From: DASPKS01 sp035628035
GTDB taxonomy: Bacteria > Bacteroidota > Rhodothermia > Rhodothermales > Rubricoccaceae
Length of the DNA: 23,989 nt
Reading direction: 5' to 3'
Assembly: GCA_035628035.1 (NCBI GenBank)
Contig: DASPKS010000244.1
Coordinates: 1-23,989 of the forward strand
Below the pieces are notes generated by a model that was not told the DNA's origin, made no database searches, and saw only the letters and a list, made by a program, of their open reading frames with translations. The stretch's first letter is position 1; every line of letters starts with the position of its first letter. Of this stretch, positions 1 to 6,674 are shown in pieces. Position numbers and translations under genes: made by a program.

Positions 1-1
1 C

Positions 2-487
2 GAGACGAACAACGCCGGGTTCGAAGTCCAGATGCTCCGCGGCGACGCGTGGACGGTCCTCGCGTTCGTCGAGGGGCACGGGACGACGACGGAGGCGAAC
101 ACGTACGCGTACACCGCGCAGGGCCTCCTCCCGGGCCGCCACGCGTTCCGCCTCCGCCAGGTGGACTACGACGGGCAGAGCGCGCTCTACGGCCCCGTCG
201 AGGCCGACGTCGAGACGCCCGGCACGCACCTCCTCACGGGGGCGTACCCCAACCCGTTCAACCCCCAGACCCGGTTCGAGCTCTCCGTGGCGCGCGAACA
301 GCGCGTGACCATCGCCCTCTTCGACGTCCTCGGGCGGGAGGTGGTGCGGCTCCACGACGGCGTCCTCGCAGCGGACCGGGCCCACACGTTCGCGATCGAC
401 GGGCGGGGACTCCCCAGCGGGCTGTACGTGTACCGCGCCACGGGGGAGACCTTCACCGAAGCCGGCCGCGTGACGCTCGTCAAGTGA
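2..487 (+). CDS. T9SS type A sorting domain protein, C-terminal fragment (5' end outside window)
   Basis: The frame is open from the first bases of the window, so this is the C-terminal ~161 residues of a longer secreted protein. The first half is a fibronectin-like segment (ETNNAGFEVQ, then FRLRQVDYDG), which is common just before T9SS tails. The last ~80 residues are a Por-secretion tail: AYPNPFNPQTRFELSV, then LFDVLGREV, GLPSGLYVYR and a final basic-hydrophobic TLVK. Such tails direct export through the type IX system and attachment to, or release from, the cell surface. The passenger domain and signal peptide lie upstream and cannot be seen. The fragment is closely similar in protein and DNA to the end of the gene at 1061-2140 (window base 1 corresponds to base 1648), pointing to a duplication. 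It is followed by a strong hairpin at 526-557. Confidence 0.88.
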   Translation, partial: ETNNAGFEVQMLRGDAWTVLAFVEGHGTTTEANTYAYTAQGLLPGRHAFRLRQVDYDGQSALYGPVEADVETPGTHLLTGAYPNPFNPQTRFELSVAREQRVTIALFDVLGREVVRLHDGVLAADRAHTFAIDGRGLPSGLYVYRATGETFTEAGRVTLVK

Positions 488-525
488 TGACCGGCTGAAC
501 CTCCCGCCCTACGACGGGGATGGAG

Positions 526-557
526 AGCGGGGGCGGCCCCTTCGGACCGCCCCCGCT
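526..557. terminator. Hairpin between convergent genes
   Basis: Perfect 11-bp inverted repeat (AGCGGGGGCGG at 526-536, its complement at 547-557) around a 10-nt loop, followed on the plus strand by a short TTCCTTAA. It lies 38 bp after the stop of the first gene and just 14 bp past the stop of the minus-strand DUF721 gene, so it could terminate either. The U-tract is weak on both strands. Confidence 0.6.
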
Positions 558-571
558 TCCTTAATGCCCGC

Positions 572-868
572 TCAGCGGAAGACGACCTCGTCCACGACAG
601 TGCGACCGAGGTGGCGGTTGAGGCGGTCGCGCCACCCCTCCCGCTGGAGGTGGAGCTGGTGCCGCCACGCTGCCGAGCGCACCTTCACGAAGAGCTGGCC
701 GTGGCGGATCCAGACGGCCTCCGTCATCGCGCCGATGGTGGGCCCGGCCACCTCCGCCCATGCCTCGACGGCGCGCGCCTCGTCGAGCTTCTGACGGTAC
801 CCCATCCGCTCGATCCACTCGCGGAGGACGGCGCCGAGCGCGCGGGGCGGGGTGGGGTCGAGCGCCAT
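572..868 (-). CDS. DUF721 (DciA-like) protein
   Basis: A 98-residue protein spanning essentially the whole DUF721 domain. It starts with the helical part (LREWIERMGYRQKLDEARAV), then the conserved EAWAEVAGPTIGAMTEAV block, then LFVKVRSAAWRHQLHLQREG with the conserved Trp followed by a Leu-rich helix, and ends in a basic helix and short strand. DUF721 includes DciA, the bacterial loader of the replicative helicase DnaB, and many Bacteroidota carry only this short single-domain form. A role in DNA replication is therefore likely by family, but single-domain members are less well studied. The ATG at 866-868 gives the family-typical N terminus. There is no Shine-Dalgarno, and a TAGCTTTC -7-like box lies on the minus strand at 893-900. 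It sits alone on the minus strand between two plus-strand T9SS genes. Confidence 0.82.
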   Translation of the reverse strand: MALDPTPPRALGAVLREWIERMGYRQKLDEARAVEAWAEVAGPTIGAMTEAVWIRHGQLFVKVRSAAWRHQLHLQREGWRDRLNRHLGRTVVDEVVFR

Positions 869-970
869 GGGGGGCCAGGGGAGGCGAAGGGTGAAAGCTA
901 CGGCCCCTGGGTGGACCTCCTCGCGGGCGCCGGGGCTGTGAACGCCGGCTCAACAAAACACACGGGGGAG

Positions 971-1001
971 TTGCTTCTTTCCTCGCCAGTGCCTAAATCT
1001 G
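971..1001 (+). promoter_or_regulatory. Putative Bacteroidetes-type promoter for the T9SS gene at 1061
   Basis: TTG at 971-973, exactly 20 nt, then TAAATCTG at 994-1001, one mismatch from the Bacteroidetes -7 consensus TAnnTTTG. It sits in a locally AT-richer stretch and would give a ~55-nt leader. The same TTG-20-TA/TTnnTTG spacing is found before susC and before the gene at 12577. Rest of the 869-1060 gap: nothing else recognised. Confidence 0.4.
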
Positions 1002-1060
1002 CACCCTCCGGCGGGACGACCCCGCCGATCCCGTTCACTCTCCTAGCTCCCCTCTCCATC

Positions 1061-2140
1061 ATGCGTACAACGCTACTTGTTGCGGCGCTCGCGCTCTTCA
1101 CGGCGAACGTCGCCTCGGCGCAGCTCCCCGCGTGTCCCTCCGGGACCACCCTCCGGGGGACGTTCAACGGCACCCTCGTGGCGGCCGACCCCGACCAGAC
1201 CGGCCGTCTCTTCCGCGACGGCGTCCCGGACGTGTGCCCCGGCACCCCGCCCACGTCCACGATTGCCGGCACGTACAACTACGACATCTACAACTTCACG
1301 AACGCCTCGGCGAGCTCGCAGTGCATCACCGTCGTCTTCGACGCGATGACCTGCACCGGCACCAACTTCCTCTTCGTCGGCACGTACTCGCCCTCGTTCA
1401 ACCCGGCCAACATCCTCCAGAACGTCCTCGGTGACATCGGCGGCAGCCCGAACCCCACGGCGTCGTACGGCGTCACGGTCCCGGCCAACGCCGCGTTCCA
1501 GGTCGTCGTGTCGGAGGTGACCGCCGGCGCCGGCTGCGTGGGCTACCAGTTCGGCGTGTGCTCGGCCGCCCCCATCCCCGTGGAGCTGACGCGGTTCGAC
1601 GCGACGGTCTCCGGCCGCGACGTCGTGCTCGAGTGGGAGACCGCTTCCGAGACGAACAACGCCGGGTTCGAGGTGCAGGTCCGCAGCCAGGCCGAGAACG
1701 GCTGGCGCGTGCTCGGCTTCGTCGAGGGGCACGGGACGACGACCGAGGCCAACACGTACTCCTACGTCGCCTCGGGGCTCGCCCCGGGCACGCACGTGTT
1801 CCGCCTCCGCCAGGTCGACTACGACGGGACGACCGCGATGCTCCCCGAGGTCGAGGTCACGCTCGAGGTCGCCGGCACGCACCTCCTCTCCAACGCGTAC
1901 CCGAACCCGTTCAACCCGCAGGCGCGGTTTGAGCTGGCCGTCGCGCGGACGCAGGAGGTCGAGATCGGCGTGTACGACGCGCTCGGCCGCCAGGTCGCGA
2001 CGCTGTTCAACGGGACGATGGAGGCCAACCAGAACCACGCCTTCACGTTCGAGGCGAACAACCTCCCCAGCGGGCTCTACGTCATCCGCGCCGTCGGCGA
2101 GACGTTCTCCGACGCCCGCTCGGTGACCCTCCTCCGCTAA
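1061..2140 (+). CDS. Secreted protein with T9SS type A sorting domain
   Basis: A 359-residue secreted protein. I chose the ATG at 1061 because it is followed at once by a clean signal peptide (MRTTLLVAALALFTANVASA, cut before Q); the frame is open further upstream, but that stretch runs across the antisense DUF721 gene and through a likely promoter. Residues ~22-165 form a Cys- and Thr-rich domain resembling the beta-sandwich modules (pre-peptidase-like) of surface proteins, with no recognisable catalytic motif. Residues ~168-275 are a fibronectin-like segment starting IPVELTRFDATVSG. The final ~80 residues are the Por tail (AYPNPFNPQARFEL, YDALGRQV, NLPSGLYVIR). Expected fate is T9SS export to the cell surface. 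The last ~163 residues are a near copy of the fragment at the window start. The substrate or partner is unknown. Confidence 0.87.
   Translation: MRTTLLVAALALFTANVASAQLPACPSGTTLRGTFNGTLVAADPDQTGRLFRDGVPDVCPGTPPTSTIAGTYNYDIYNFTNASASSQCITVVFDAMTCTGTNFLFVGTYSPSFNPANILQNVLGDIGGSPNPTASYGVTVPANAAFQVVVSEVTAGAGCVGYQFGVCSAAPIPVELTRFDATVSGRDVVLEWETASETNNAGFEVQVRSQAENGWRVLGFVEGHGTTTEANTYSYVASGLAPGTHVFRLRQVDYDGTTAMLPEVEVTLEVAGTHLLSNAYPNPFNPQARFELAVARTQEVEIGVYDALGRQVATLFNGTMEANQNHAFTFEANNLPSGLYVIRAVGETFSDARSVTLLR
1648..2137 (+). repeat. Duplicated 3' coding segment (paralogue of bases 1-484)
   Basis: Window bases 1-484 and 1648-2137 align along their length. The first 24 bases are identical, as is a second run around 67-92 and 1720-1745 (cgaggggcacgggacgacga), and the encoded proteins share their order and most residues with only small indels. 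This is a diverged duplication of the fibronectin-like plus sorting-tail module, with the minus-strand DUF721 gene between the copies. Confidence 0.75.
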
Positions 2141-2168
2141 CGCGGACCGACGAGCAGACGCTCGCTCT

Positions 2169-2208
2169 CGGAGCGGCCCCGCCGGCTAGGCCCGGCGGGG
2201 CCGCTCCG
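2169..2208. terminator. Strong 17-bp hairpin between convergent genes
   Basis: Perfect 17-bp inverted repeat (CGGAGCGGCCCCGCCGG at 2169-2185, its complement at 2192-2208) with a 6-nt loop, followed on the plus strand by TTTAG. It lies 28 bp after the T9SS gene stop and 14 bp past the end of the converging minus-strand membrane protein, so it probably serves as a bidirectional terminator. Confidence 0.72.
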
Positions 2209-2222
2209 TTTAGGGGGCGGGG

Positions 2223-4055
2223 CTACGACCGCGTGGCGAGGTGCCAGAGGAACGCGATCTCCGGGCCGGCCCGGAGGAGCGCCAAGGCGAGGAGGACGAA
2301 GGCGAGGCCGACCGGGGCGGCGAACCCGAGGCCGAGCGCGCGCCCGGGCGGTACGCGCGTGACCCGCCCGAAGTCGTAGAGCATCCGCCCTGCGGCAAGG
2401 ACCTCGGCGACGAGCCACGCGAGGAGGAGGGTGGGCGCGAACGCGGTGGCCGCGCGGGGCGAGAGCGCCGTGAGCGCCATCGCGGCGAGGAGGAGGACGA
2501 GCACCGGCCACCGGCTCCACACGGCGAGCGTGACGGCCTGCGGCGGGCGGATCCGGCGGCGCCGCCCGGCCAGCAACAGCAGCCAGAGCAGGTTCAGCAG
2601 GAGCCACAGCGCGTAGAGCGCGGCGAGGACGGCGACGAGGAGGAGGGGCGCGCCGAGGAGCCGCGTGAGCGCGCCCTGGAACGCCGGGCCCGGCCCGGCC
2701 GTGGCCGCGGCGAGCGCGTCGGTCCGGGCCAGCCCCCGGAGGGCCGCCGCCCCCACGACGCCGGCGGCGAGCGCGAGCCCCATCCCCGCGAGCGCGTTCG
2801 GCGCGAAGTCGAGGTCGTACCCCCGCTGGATGGACTCCCGGTAGAGGTCGTGCCGCCGGAAGTAGCGGGGGGCGAGGAGGCCGAAGCGCGGCGTGAGCGC
2901 GTAGAGCAGCCCGAGCCCGAGGAGCACCACCCAGCCGAGGAGGACGAGCACCGACGCCTGCTGCGCCTCTGGTGCGGCGCGCCCGGCATCGAAAGCGAAG
3001 ATCCACTGCGTCCCGGTAAAGAACCCCCGCACGATGGCGAACGCCGGGCGCGCCGTCCCCTCCTCATCGAACAGCCCGTAGCGGCGGTCCCCCACCTCGG
3101 CGCTCTGGGCGAGGGGGGAGGCGGTATCGCGGCGGTCGCGCCAGCGGTAGACGAACAACGCCTCGGGCGGCGCCTCTAGCTGGAGCACCGTGCCCAGCCC
3201 CCGTTCGAGGGCGCGCGCCTGCGCGGCCGGCGTGCCCGGCACGCGCCACCCGCCGTCGCGGCCGGGGATGAGGGCGGCGCCGAGAGCGCCCAGCCCCACC
3301 GGTGTATCGTGCCGGCGCCGCCAGCGGCGCAGCACCTCGGCCGGGTCGGCGTCGCGGGCGTCGAGGAGGACGAGGTCGACGAGGCGGTCGCAGCGGTCGT
3401 CGTCGGGGAAGCGGCTGACGTAGTACGTGCGCGCGCCCTCGGGGCCGCGCGCGCGGACGAGCGCGGCGAGGCGCTCGAAGTAGGGGCGTGCGGCGGGGTC
3501 GCTCGTGTCGGCGTAGAGGGCGAGGCCGAAGTGGCGCGCCGATCGGAACGGCGCGGCGCGGAGGAGCGCCGCCGCGAGCTGCCGCTCGGCGAAGGCCACC
3601 GTATCGCGGAGGCGCGCCGCGGGGAGGTTCGCGACGGGGAGGTCCTGCCACACCGCGATGCCGAGGAGGTCGGCGGCGCGGAGGACGAGGGTGTCCTCGA
3701 CGAGGGCCGTGCGGACCGACCGCACGCCAGCCTGACGCAGGGCGAGCAGCTCGGCGAGCGCGGTCGCGAGGGTATCGGGGCGGTGCCAGACGACCCCCGC
3801 GAGGGGCTCGGGGTAGGGGGGGAGCGGACCGCGAGGGGTCAGGCCTGCTGGGTTAGCGGCCGCCGCCCGGATGCGCGCCATCGCGGCCTCCGCCGGAGCG
3901 AGCGGGCGCGGTGCCGGGCGCGCCGTGTCCGGGCGCACGGCGGGGGGGGCGGTCCGCGTCGTTTCCGCTGTGGACGGCGGCGGGCTGGGCCGAGCCGGCT
4001 GGGCCTGCGTGCTTCCGACGAAGAGGAGGCCGGCGACGACGAGCGAGAGGCGCAT
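2223..4055 (-). CDS. Exported GH2-like TIM-barrel domain fused to a multi-pass membrane domain
   Basis: A 610-residue protein. Residues 1-19 are a signal peptide (MRLSLVVAGLLFVGSTQAQ), followed by a Pro/Thr/Ala-rich linker to ~85. Residues ~85-345 resemble the TIM-barrel part of glycoside hydrolase family 2: ALRQAGVRSVRT, then LLGIAVWQDLP where GH2 enzymes have GLLVWDEIP, and near the end YGLFDEEGTARPAFAIVRGFF, matching the GH2 terminal 'D..gr.KpAy' block. The Asn-Glu acid/base pair of GH2 enzymes is not apparent (RHFGLALYADTSDP stands where it would be expected), so catalytic activity is doubtful. Residues ~352-605 hold about six or seven hydrophobic helices (e.g. VLVLLGWVVLLGLGLLYAL). It lies 47 bp downstream of the aminotransferase gene and may be cotranscribed. 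Likely a periplasm-facing sugar-binding or structural barrel anchored in the inner membrane; this function is inferred. Confidence 0.62.
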   Translation of the reverse strand: MRLSLVVAGLLFVGSTQAQPARPSPPPSTAETTRTAPPAVRPDTARPAPRPLAPAEAAMARIRAAAANPAGLTPRGPLPPYPEPLAGVVWHRPDTLATALAELLALRQAGVRSVRTALVEDTLVLRAADLLGIAVWQDLPVANLPAARLRDTVAFAERQLAAALLRAAPFRSARHFGLALYADTSDPAARPYFERLAALVRARGPEGARTYYVSRFPDDDRCDRLVDLVLLDARDADPAEVLRRWRRRHDTPVGLGALGAALIPGRDGGWRVPGTPAAQARALERGLGTVLQLEAPPEALFVYRWRDRRDTASPLAQSAEVGDRRYGLFDEEGTARPAFAIVRGFFTGTQWIFAFDAGRAAPEAQQASVLVLLGWVVLLGLGLLYALTPRFGLLAPRYFRRHDLYRESIQRGYDLDFAPNALAGMGLALAAGVVGAAALRGLARTDALAAATAGPGPAFQGALTRLLGAPLLLVAVLAALYALWLLLNLLWLLLLAGRRRRIRPPQAVTLAVWSRWPVLVLLLAAMALTALSPRAATAFAPTLLLAWLVAEVLAAGRMLYDFGRVTRVPPGRALGLGFAAPVGLAFVLLALALLRAGPEIAFLWHLATRS

Positions 4056-4102
4056 CGGTGAAGCGGGGAGGGGCGCCAGAAGCTACGCCGCCGCGCTCCT
4101 CG

Positions 4103-5257
4103 TCACCCTCCGCGCAGCGCCCGCTCGACGCGCGCACCCAGCTCGAGCAGCCGCTCGGCGGGCTCGTTGCTGAACACCAGCCGCACGAAGCGATCGCCGT
4201 AGGCCGCGCCCCAGTCGCGCATCGGCGTAGCGGCCACGCGCCCCCGCGCCAGCAGCCGCGCCGACGCCTCGAATCCGCCCAGGCCCAGCGCCGACACGTC
4301 GAGGAGCTGGGACCAGCCTCCGGCGGCGGTGACCGTCGAGAAGCCCGCGAGCTGCGAGGTCACGACATCGCGGCGCCGCTGCCACTCCTCCACCGAAGCG
4401 GTCAGCCCATCATCGGAAGCGGTGAGCGCGGCGAGGGCGCCGGCTTGCGCGATCCCCGTCGGCGTGACGGCGTTGTAGATGTGGACGCGCGCGACGTCGT
4501 CGAGGAGCGGACGTGGCCCCGCCACCCACCCGATCCGCCACCCGATCATCCGGTACTCCTTCGACACCGAGCCGACCGTAACCGTCCGCTCCGCCATCCC
4601 GTCGAGGGCAGCCGGGTGCATCGCGGGGCGCCCATCGTAGACGATGCGCTCCATCGCGGCGTTGTAGAGGAGCCATAGGCCGTGCGCCCGGCAGAGTCCG
4701 GCGACGGCTTCCCACTCCTCCTCCGAGAGGACGGCGCCCGTCGGCATCGAGGGGTTCATGAGGAAGACCACGCGGGTCTTCGCGGTGACGGCCGCGCGGA
4801 GGGCGTCGAGGTCCAGCCGCCAGGCGTCCCTTTCGGTCACGAACGGCACGAGCCGCGGCACGGCGCCGACGAGCCGCACGCGCTGGAGCATCCCGGCGTA
4901 CGTCGGGTCGGCGAGGAGCACCTCGTCGCCGGGGTCGGTCATCGCGAGGAGCGCGTCGAGCATCCCCTCCGTGCCGCCGCAGGTGACGACCACGTCGTCG
5001 GCGGTGAGGGCCGTCCCGGCCTGGCGGTTGATCCGGTCCGCCACGGCCGCGCGGAGGGCGGCCCGCCCGACGAACGGGAGGTAGCTGTTGGCGTCGTCGT
5101 CTTCCAGCGCCGCGCGCGTGGCGGCGAGGGCCTCCGGCGGGGGGCGGAGGTCGGTGTCGAGGTTCTCCAGGCGGAGGACGTCCGGGTCGTCGCCGGCCGC
5201 CGCCGCGACGCGGTCGATGGAGAAGCCGGGGATGCCGGCGAGGCGGGCGACGGACAT
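4103..5257 (-). CDS. PLP-dependent aminotransferase, class I/II fold
   Basis: A 384-residue fold-type I PLP enzyme. Landmarks in order: the small-domain start with LRLENLDTDLRPPPEAL; SYLPFVGRAALRAAVADRI (substrate-side loop); the PLP phosphate-binding turn TCGGTEGML; the DEVLLADPTYAGM strand; MNPSMPTGAVLSEEE (Asn168, the usual NPxNPTG site); LLYNAAMERIVYDGRP; the Schiff-base lysine in GSVSKEYRMIGWRIGW (Lys233, with Arg241); and RLVFSNEP near the C terminus. The family moves amino groups between amino acids and 2-oxo acids; the substrate cannot be named here. An oddity is that the position normally held by the Asp pairing with the PLP ring nitrogen reads Asn199, and the usual Tyr three residues on is Met202. 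It starts just after the susD terminator and precedes the GH2-like membrane gene. Confidence 0.88.
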   Translation of the reverse strand: MSVARLAGIPGFSIDRVAAAAGDDPDVLRLENLDTDLRPPPEALAATRAALEDDDANSYLPFVGRAALRAAVADRINRQAGTALTADDVVVTCGGTEGMLDALLAMTDPGDEVLLADPTYAGMLQRVRLVGAVPRLVPFVTERDAWRLDLDALRAAVTAKTRVVFLMNPSMPTGAVLSEEEWEAVAGLCRAHGLWLLYNAAMERIVYDGRPAMHPAALDGMAERTVTVGSVSKEYRMIGWRIGWVAGPRPLLDDVARVHIYNAVTPTGIAQAGALAALTASDDGLTASVEEWQRRRDVVTSQLAGFSTVTAAGGWSQLLDVSALGLGGFEASARLLARGRVAATPMRDWGAAYGDRFVRLVFSNEPAERLLELGARVERALRGG

Positions 5258-5266
5258 GGGGCGGAG

Positions 5267-5302
5267 AAAAAAGCGGGGCCGGACGGCGAACCGCCCGGCC
5301 CC
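5267..5302 (-). terminator. Intrinsic terminator of the susC-susD operon
   Basis: Read on the minus strand: a 12-bp GC stem (5302-5291 with 5286-5275, one G-U pair) capped by a UUCG tetraloop and followed 2 nt later by six T residues (plus-strand A run 5267-5272). It is 22 bp past the susD stop. A textbook rho-independent terminator; it also sits directly before the aminotransferase start at 5257. Confidence 0.88.
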
Positions 5303-5323
5303 ACGTTACGGCCTCTACCCGGC

Positions 5324-6649
5324 TCAGACGTTCTCGTTGAGCGGGATCGGGAACCGGTCCCACACGTCGTCGCCGGGGCGGTCGATCGGGAGCGTGCCCA
5401 GGAGCCCGAACCGGCGGACGTCGACCCACCGGTGGCCTTCGGCGTAGAGCTCGTAGCGGCGCTGGCGGAGCACCTCGTCGAGCACCCCGGCCAGCGTGAC
5501 GGGCCCGCTGTAGGCGGGGAGGCCCGCCGCCGTGCGGATGAGGTTGAGGTCGACGATGGCGCCGGGGAGGTCGCCCGTCTGCGCGCGGGCCTCGGCCCGG
5601 ATCAGGATGAGCTCGGCGTTGCGGATGATCGGGATGGGCGACGTGCTCGACGTGTACACGTTCACGCCGTACCGCGAGGTCAGCCCGTCGAACGTCGTCT
5701 CCTCCCCGCGGTCGAACGCCTTCGAGAGCCGGGTGTCGCCCGGCTCCGCGTCGGTCACGAAGCTCGGGTGGACGAGGTTCGCCTCGCCGGTGGCGTCGGG
5801 CGGGAGGAAGAACGGGTTGAGGAGGTCCCCGCTCCCGGGCCCGAACACGTGGTACGCCCCGAGCCCGAGCGTCGTCGGAGCCGGATCGATGAACGACTCG
5901 GCCAAGAAGTCGAGCGCCGCGTCGTAGTCCTCCCGGTAGAGCGCCACGCGCGCGGCGAGCCCGCGGTTCACCATCCGGAACGTGGGCGGCGTGTCGAACC
6001 CGTCGAACCCGCTCGAGACGGGGAAGAAGAACGCGTCGCCGGCGGCGTCGAGGTCGGCCGCGCCCAGGTCGAGGATCTCGGCGATCCGCGTGAGCGCCTC
6101 GGCGTACCCCACGACGGGGCCGCCCTCGTCCTGGCCCGGCTCGATGAACCGGATCCCGTTCTCCCAGGTCAGGTTAAGGTTGAGGAGGTACTGGTAGGCG
6201 ATCCACGTCCGCGCCCACCCGCGCCCGGCCGCCTTCTCGGCGTCGGAGAGCGTGGTGTTGAGGTCGAGCGCCAGGAGCATCGTGTTCCCGTTGCGGACGT
6301 TCGCGTAGCGCGCGCCCCAGGGGCGGGTGATGTAGAACGTGTTGTTGTCGAGGACGGCATTCCCCCGCCCGAGGAGGTCGGCGGTGAACCGGGGGTCGGC
6401 CGCGCTGATGTGCCAGTACTCCCGGCCGACCATGCCGACGTCGATGAGGTAGTGGTGGAGGTCGACCCGCGAGGCGGCCTCGATCCCGACCGCGAGCGCG
6501 GAGAGGTTGGCCTCCGAGGGGTCGTCGAGGATGCCTTCGAGGCTCGGCCCGTTCGGGTCGGGGCGGTCGTCGAGCCCGAGGAGGTCGCAGCCGGCCAGCG
6601 TCAGAGCGACGAGGGCGGCCAGCGCGACGCGAAGGGTGTAGGTCTTCAT
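5324..6649 (-). CDS. RagB/SusD-family nutrient-uptake outer-membrane lipoprotein
   Basis: A 441-residue lipoprotein. The signal peptide ends in the lipobox LTLAGC (Cys21 lipidated), so the mature protein should be at the outer membrane. The body has the SusD plan: helical repeats through ARTWIAYQYLLNLNLTWENG, a TPP-type stretch (GFDTPPTFRMVNRGLAARVALYREDYDAAL), and the C-terminal signature IRNAELILIRAEARAQTGDLPGAIVDLN followed by VLRQRRYELYAEGHRWVDVRRFG. SusD proteins form the lid over the SusC barrel and bind the ligand, usually a glycan or peptide. It lies 25 bp downstream of susC, as is usual for the pair. No glycosidase or peptidase that would reveal the ligand lies in the same transcript, so the substrate is unknown. 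Confidence 0.95.
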   Translation of the reverse strand: MKTYTLRVALAALVALTLAGCDLLGLDDRPDPNGPSLEGILDDPSEANLSALAVGIEAASRVDLHHYLIDVGMVGREYWHISAADPRFTADLLGRGNAVLDNNTFYITRPWGARYANVRNGNTMLLALDLNTTLSDAEKAAGRGWARTWIAYQYLLNLNLTWENGIRFIEPGQDEGGPVVGYAEALTRIAEILDLGAADLDAAGDAFFFPVSSGFDGFDTPPTFRMVNRGLAARVALYREDYDAALDFLAESFIDPAPTTLGLGAYHVFGPGSGDLLNPFFLPPDATGEANLVHPSFVTDAEPGDTRLSKAFDRGEETTFDGLTSRYGVNVYTSSTSPIPIIRNAELILIRAEARAQTGDLPGAIVDLNLIRTAAGLPAYSGPVTLAGVLDEVLRQRRYELYAEGHRWVDVRRFGLLGTLPIDRPGDDVWDRFPIPLNENV

Positions 6650-6674
6650 AAGGGGTGTGCGTTGCGCCCGGCGC

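Noticed and set aside
611..1060. N-terminal extension of the T9SS gene at 1061
   Set aside because: The frame stays open, but it runs antisense to the DUF721 gene and through the likely promoter, and would bury the signal peptide.
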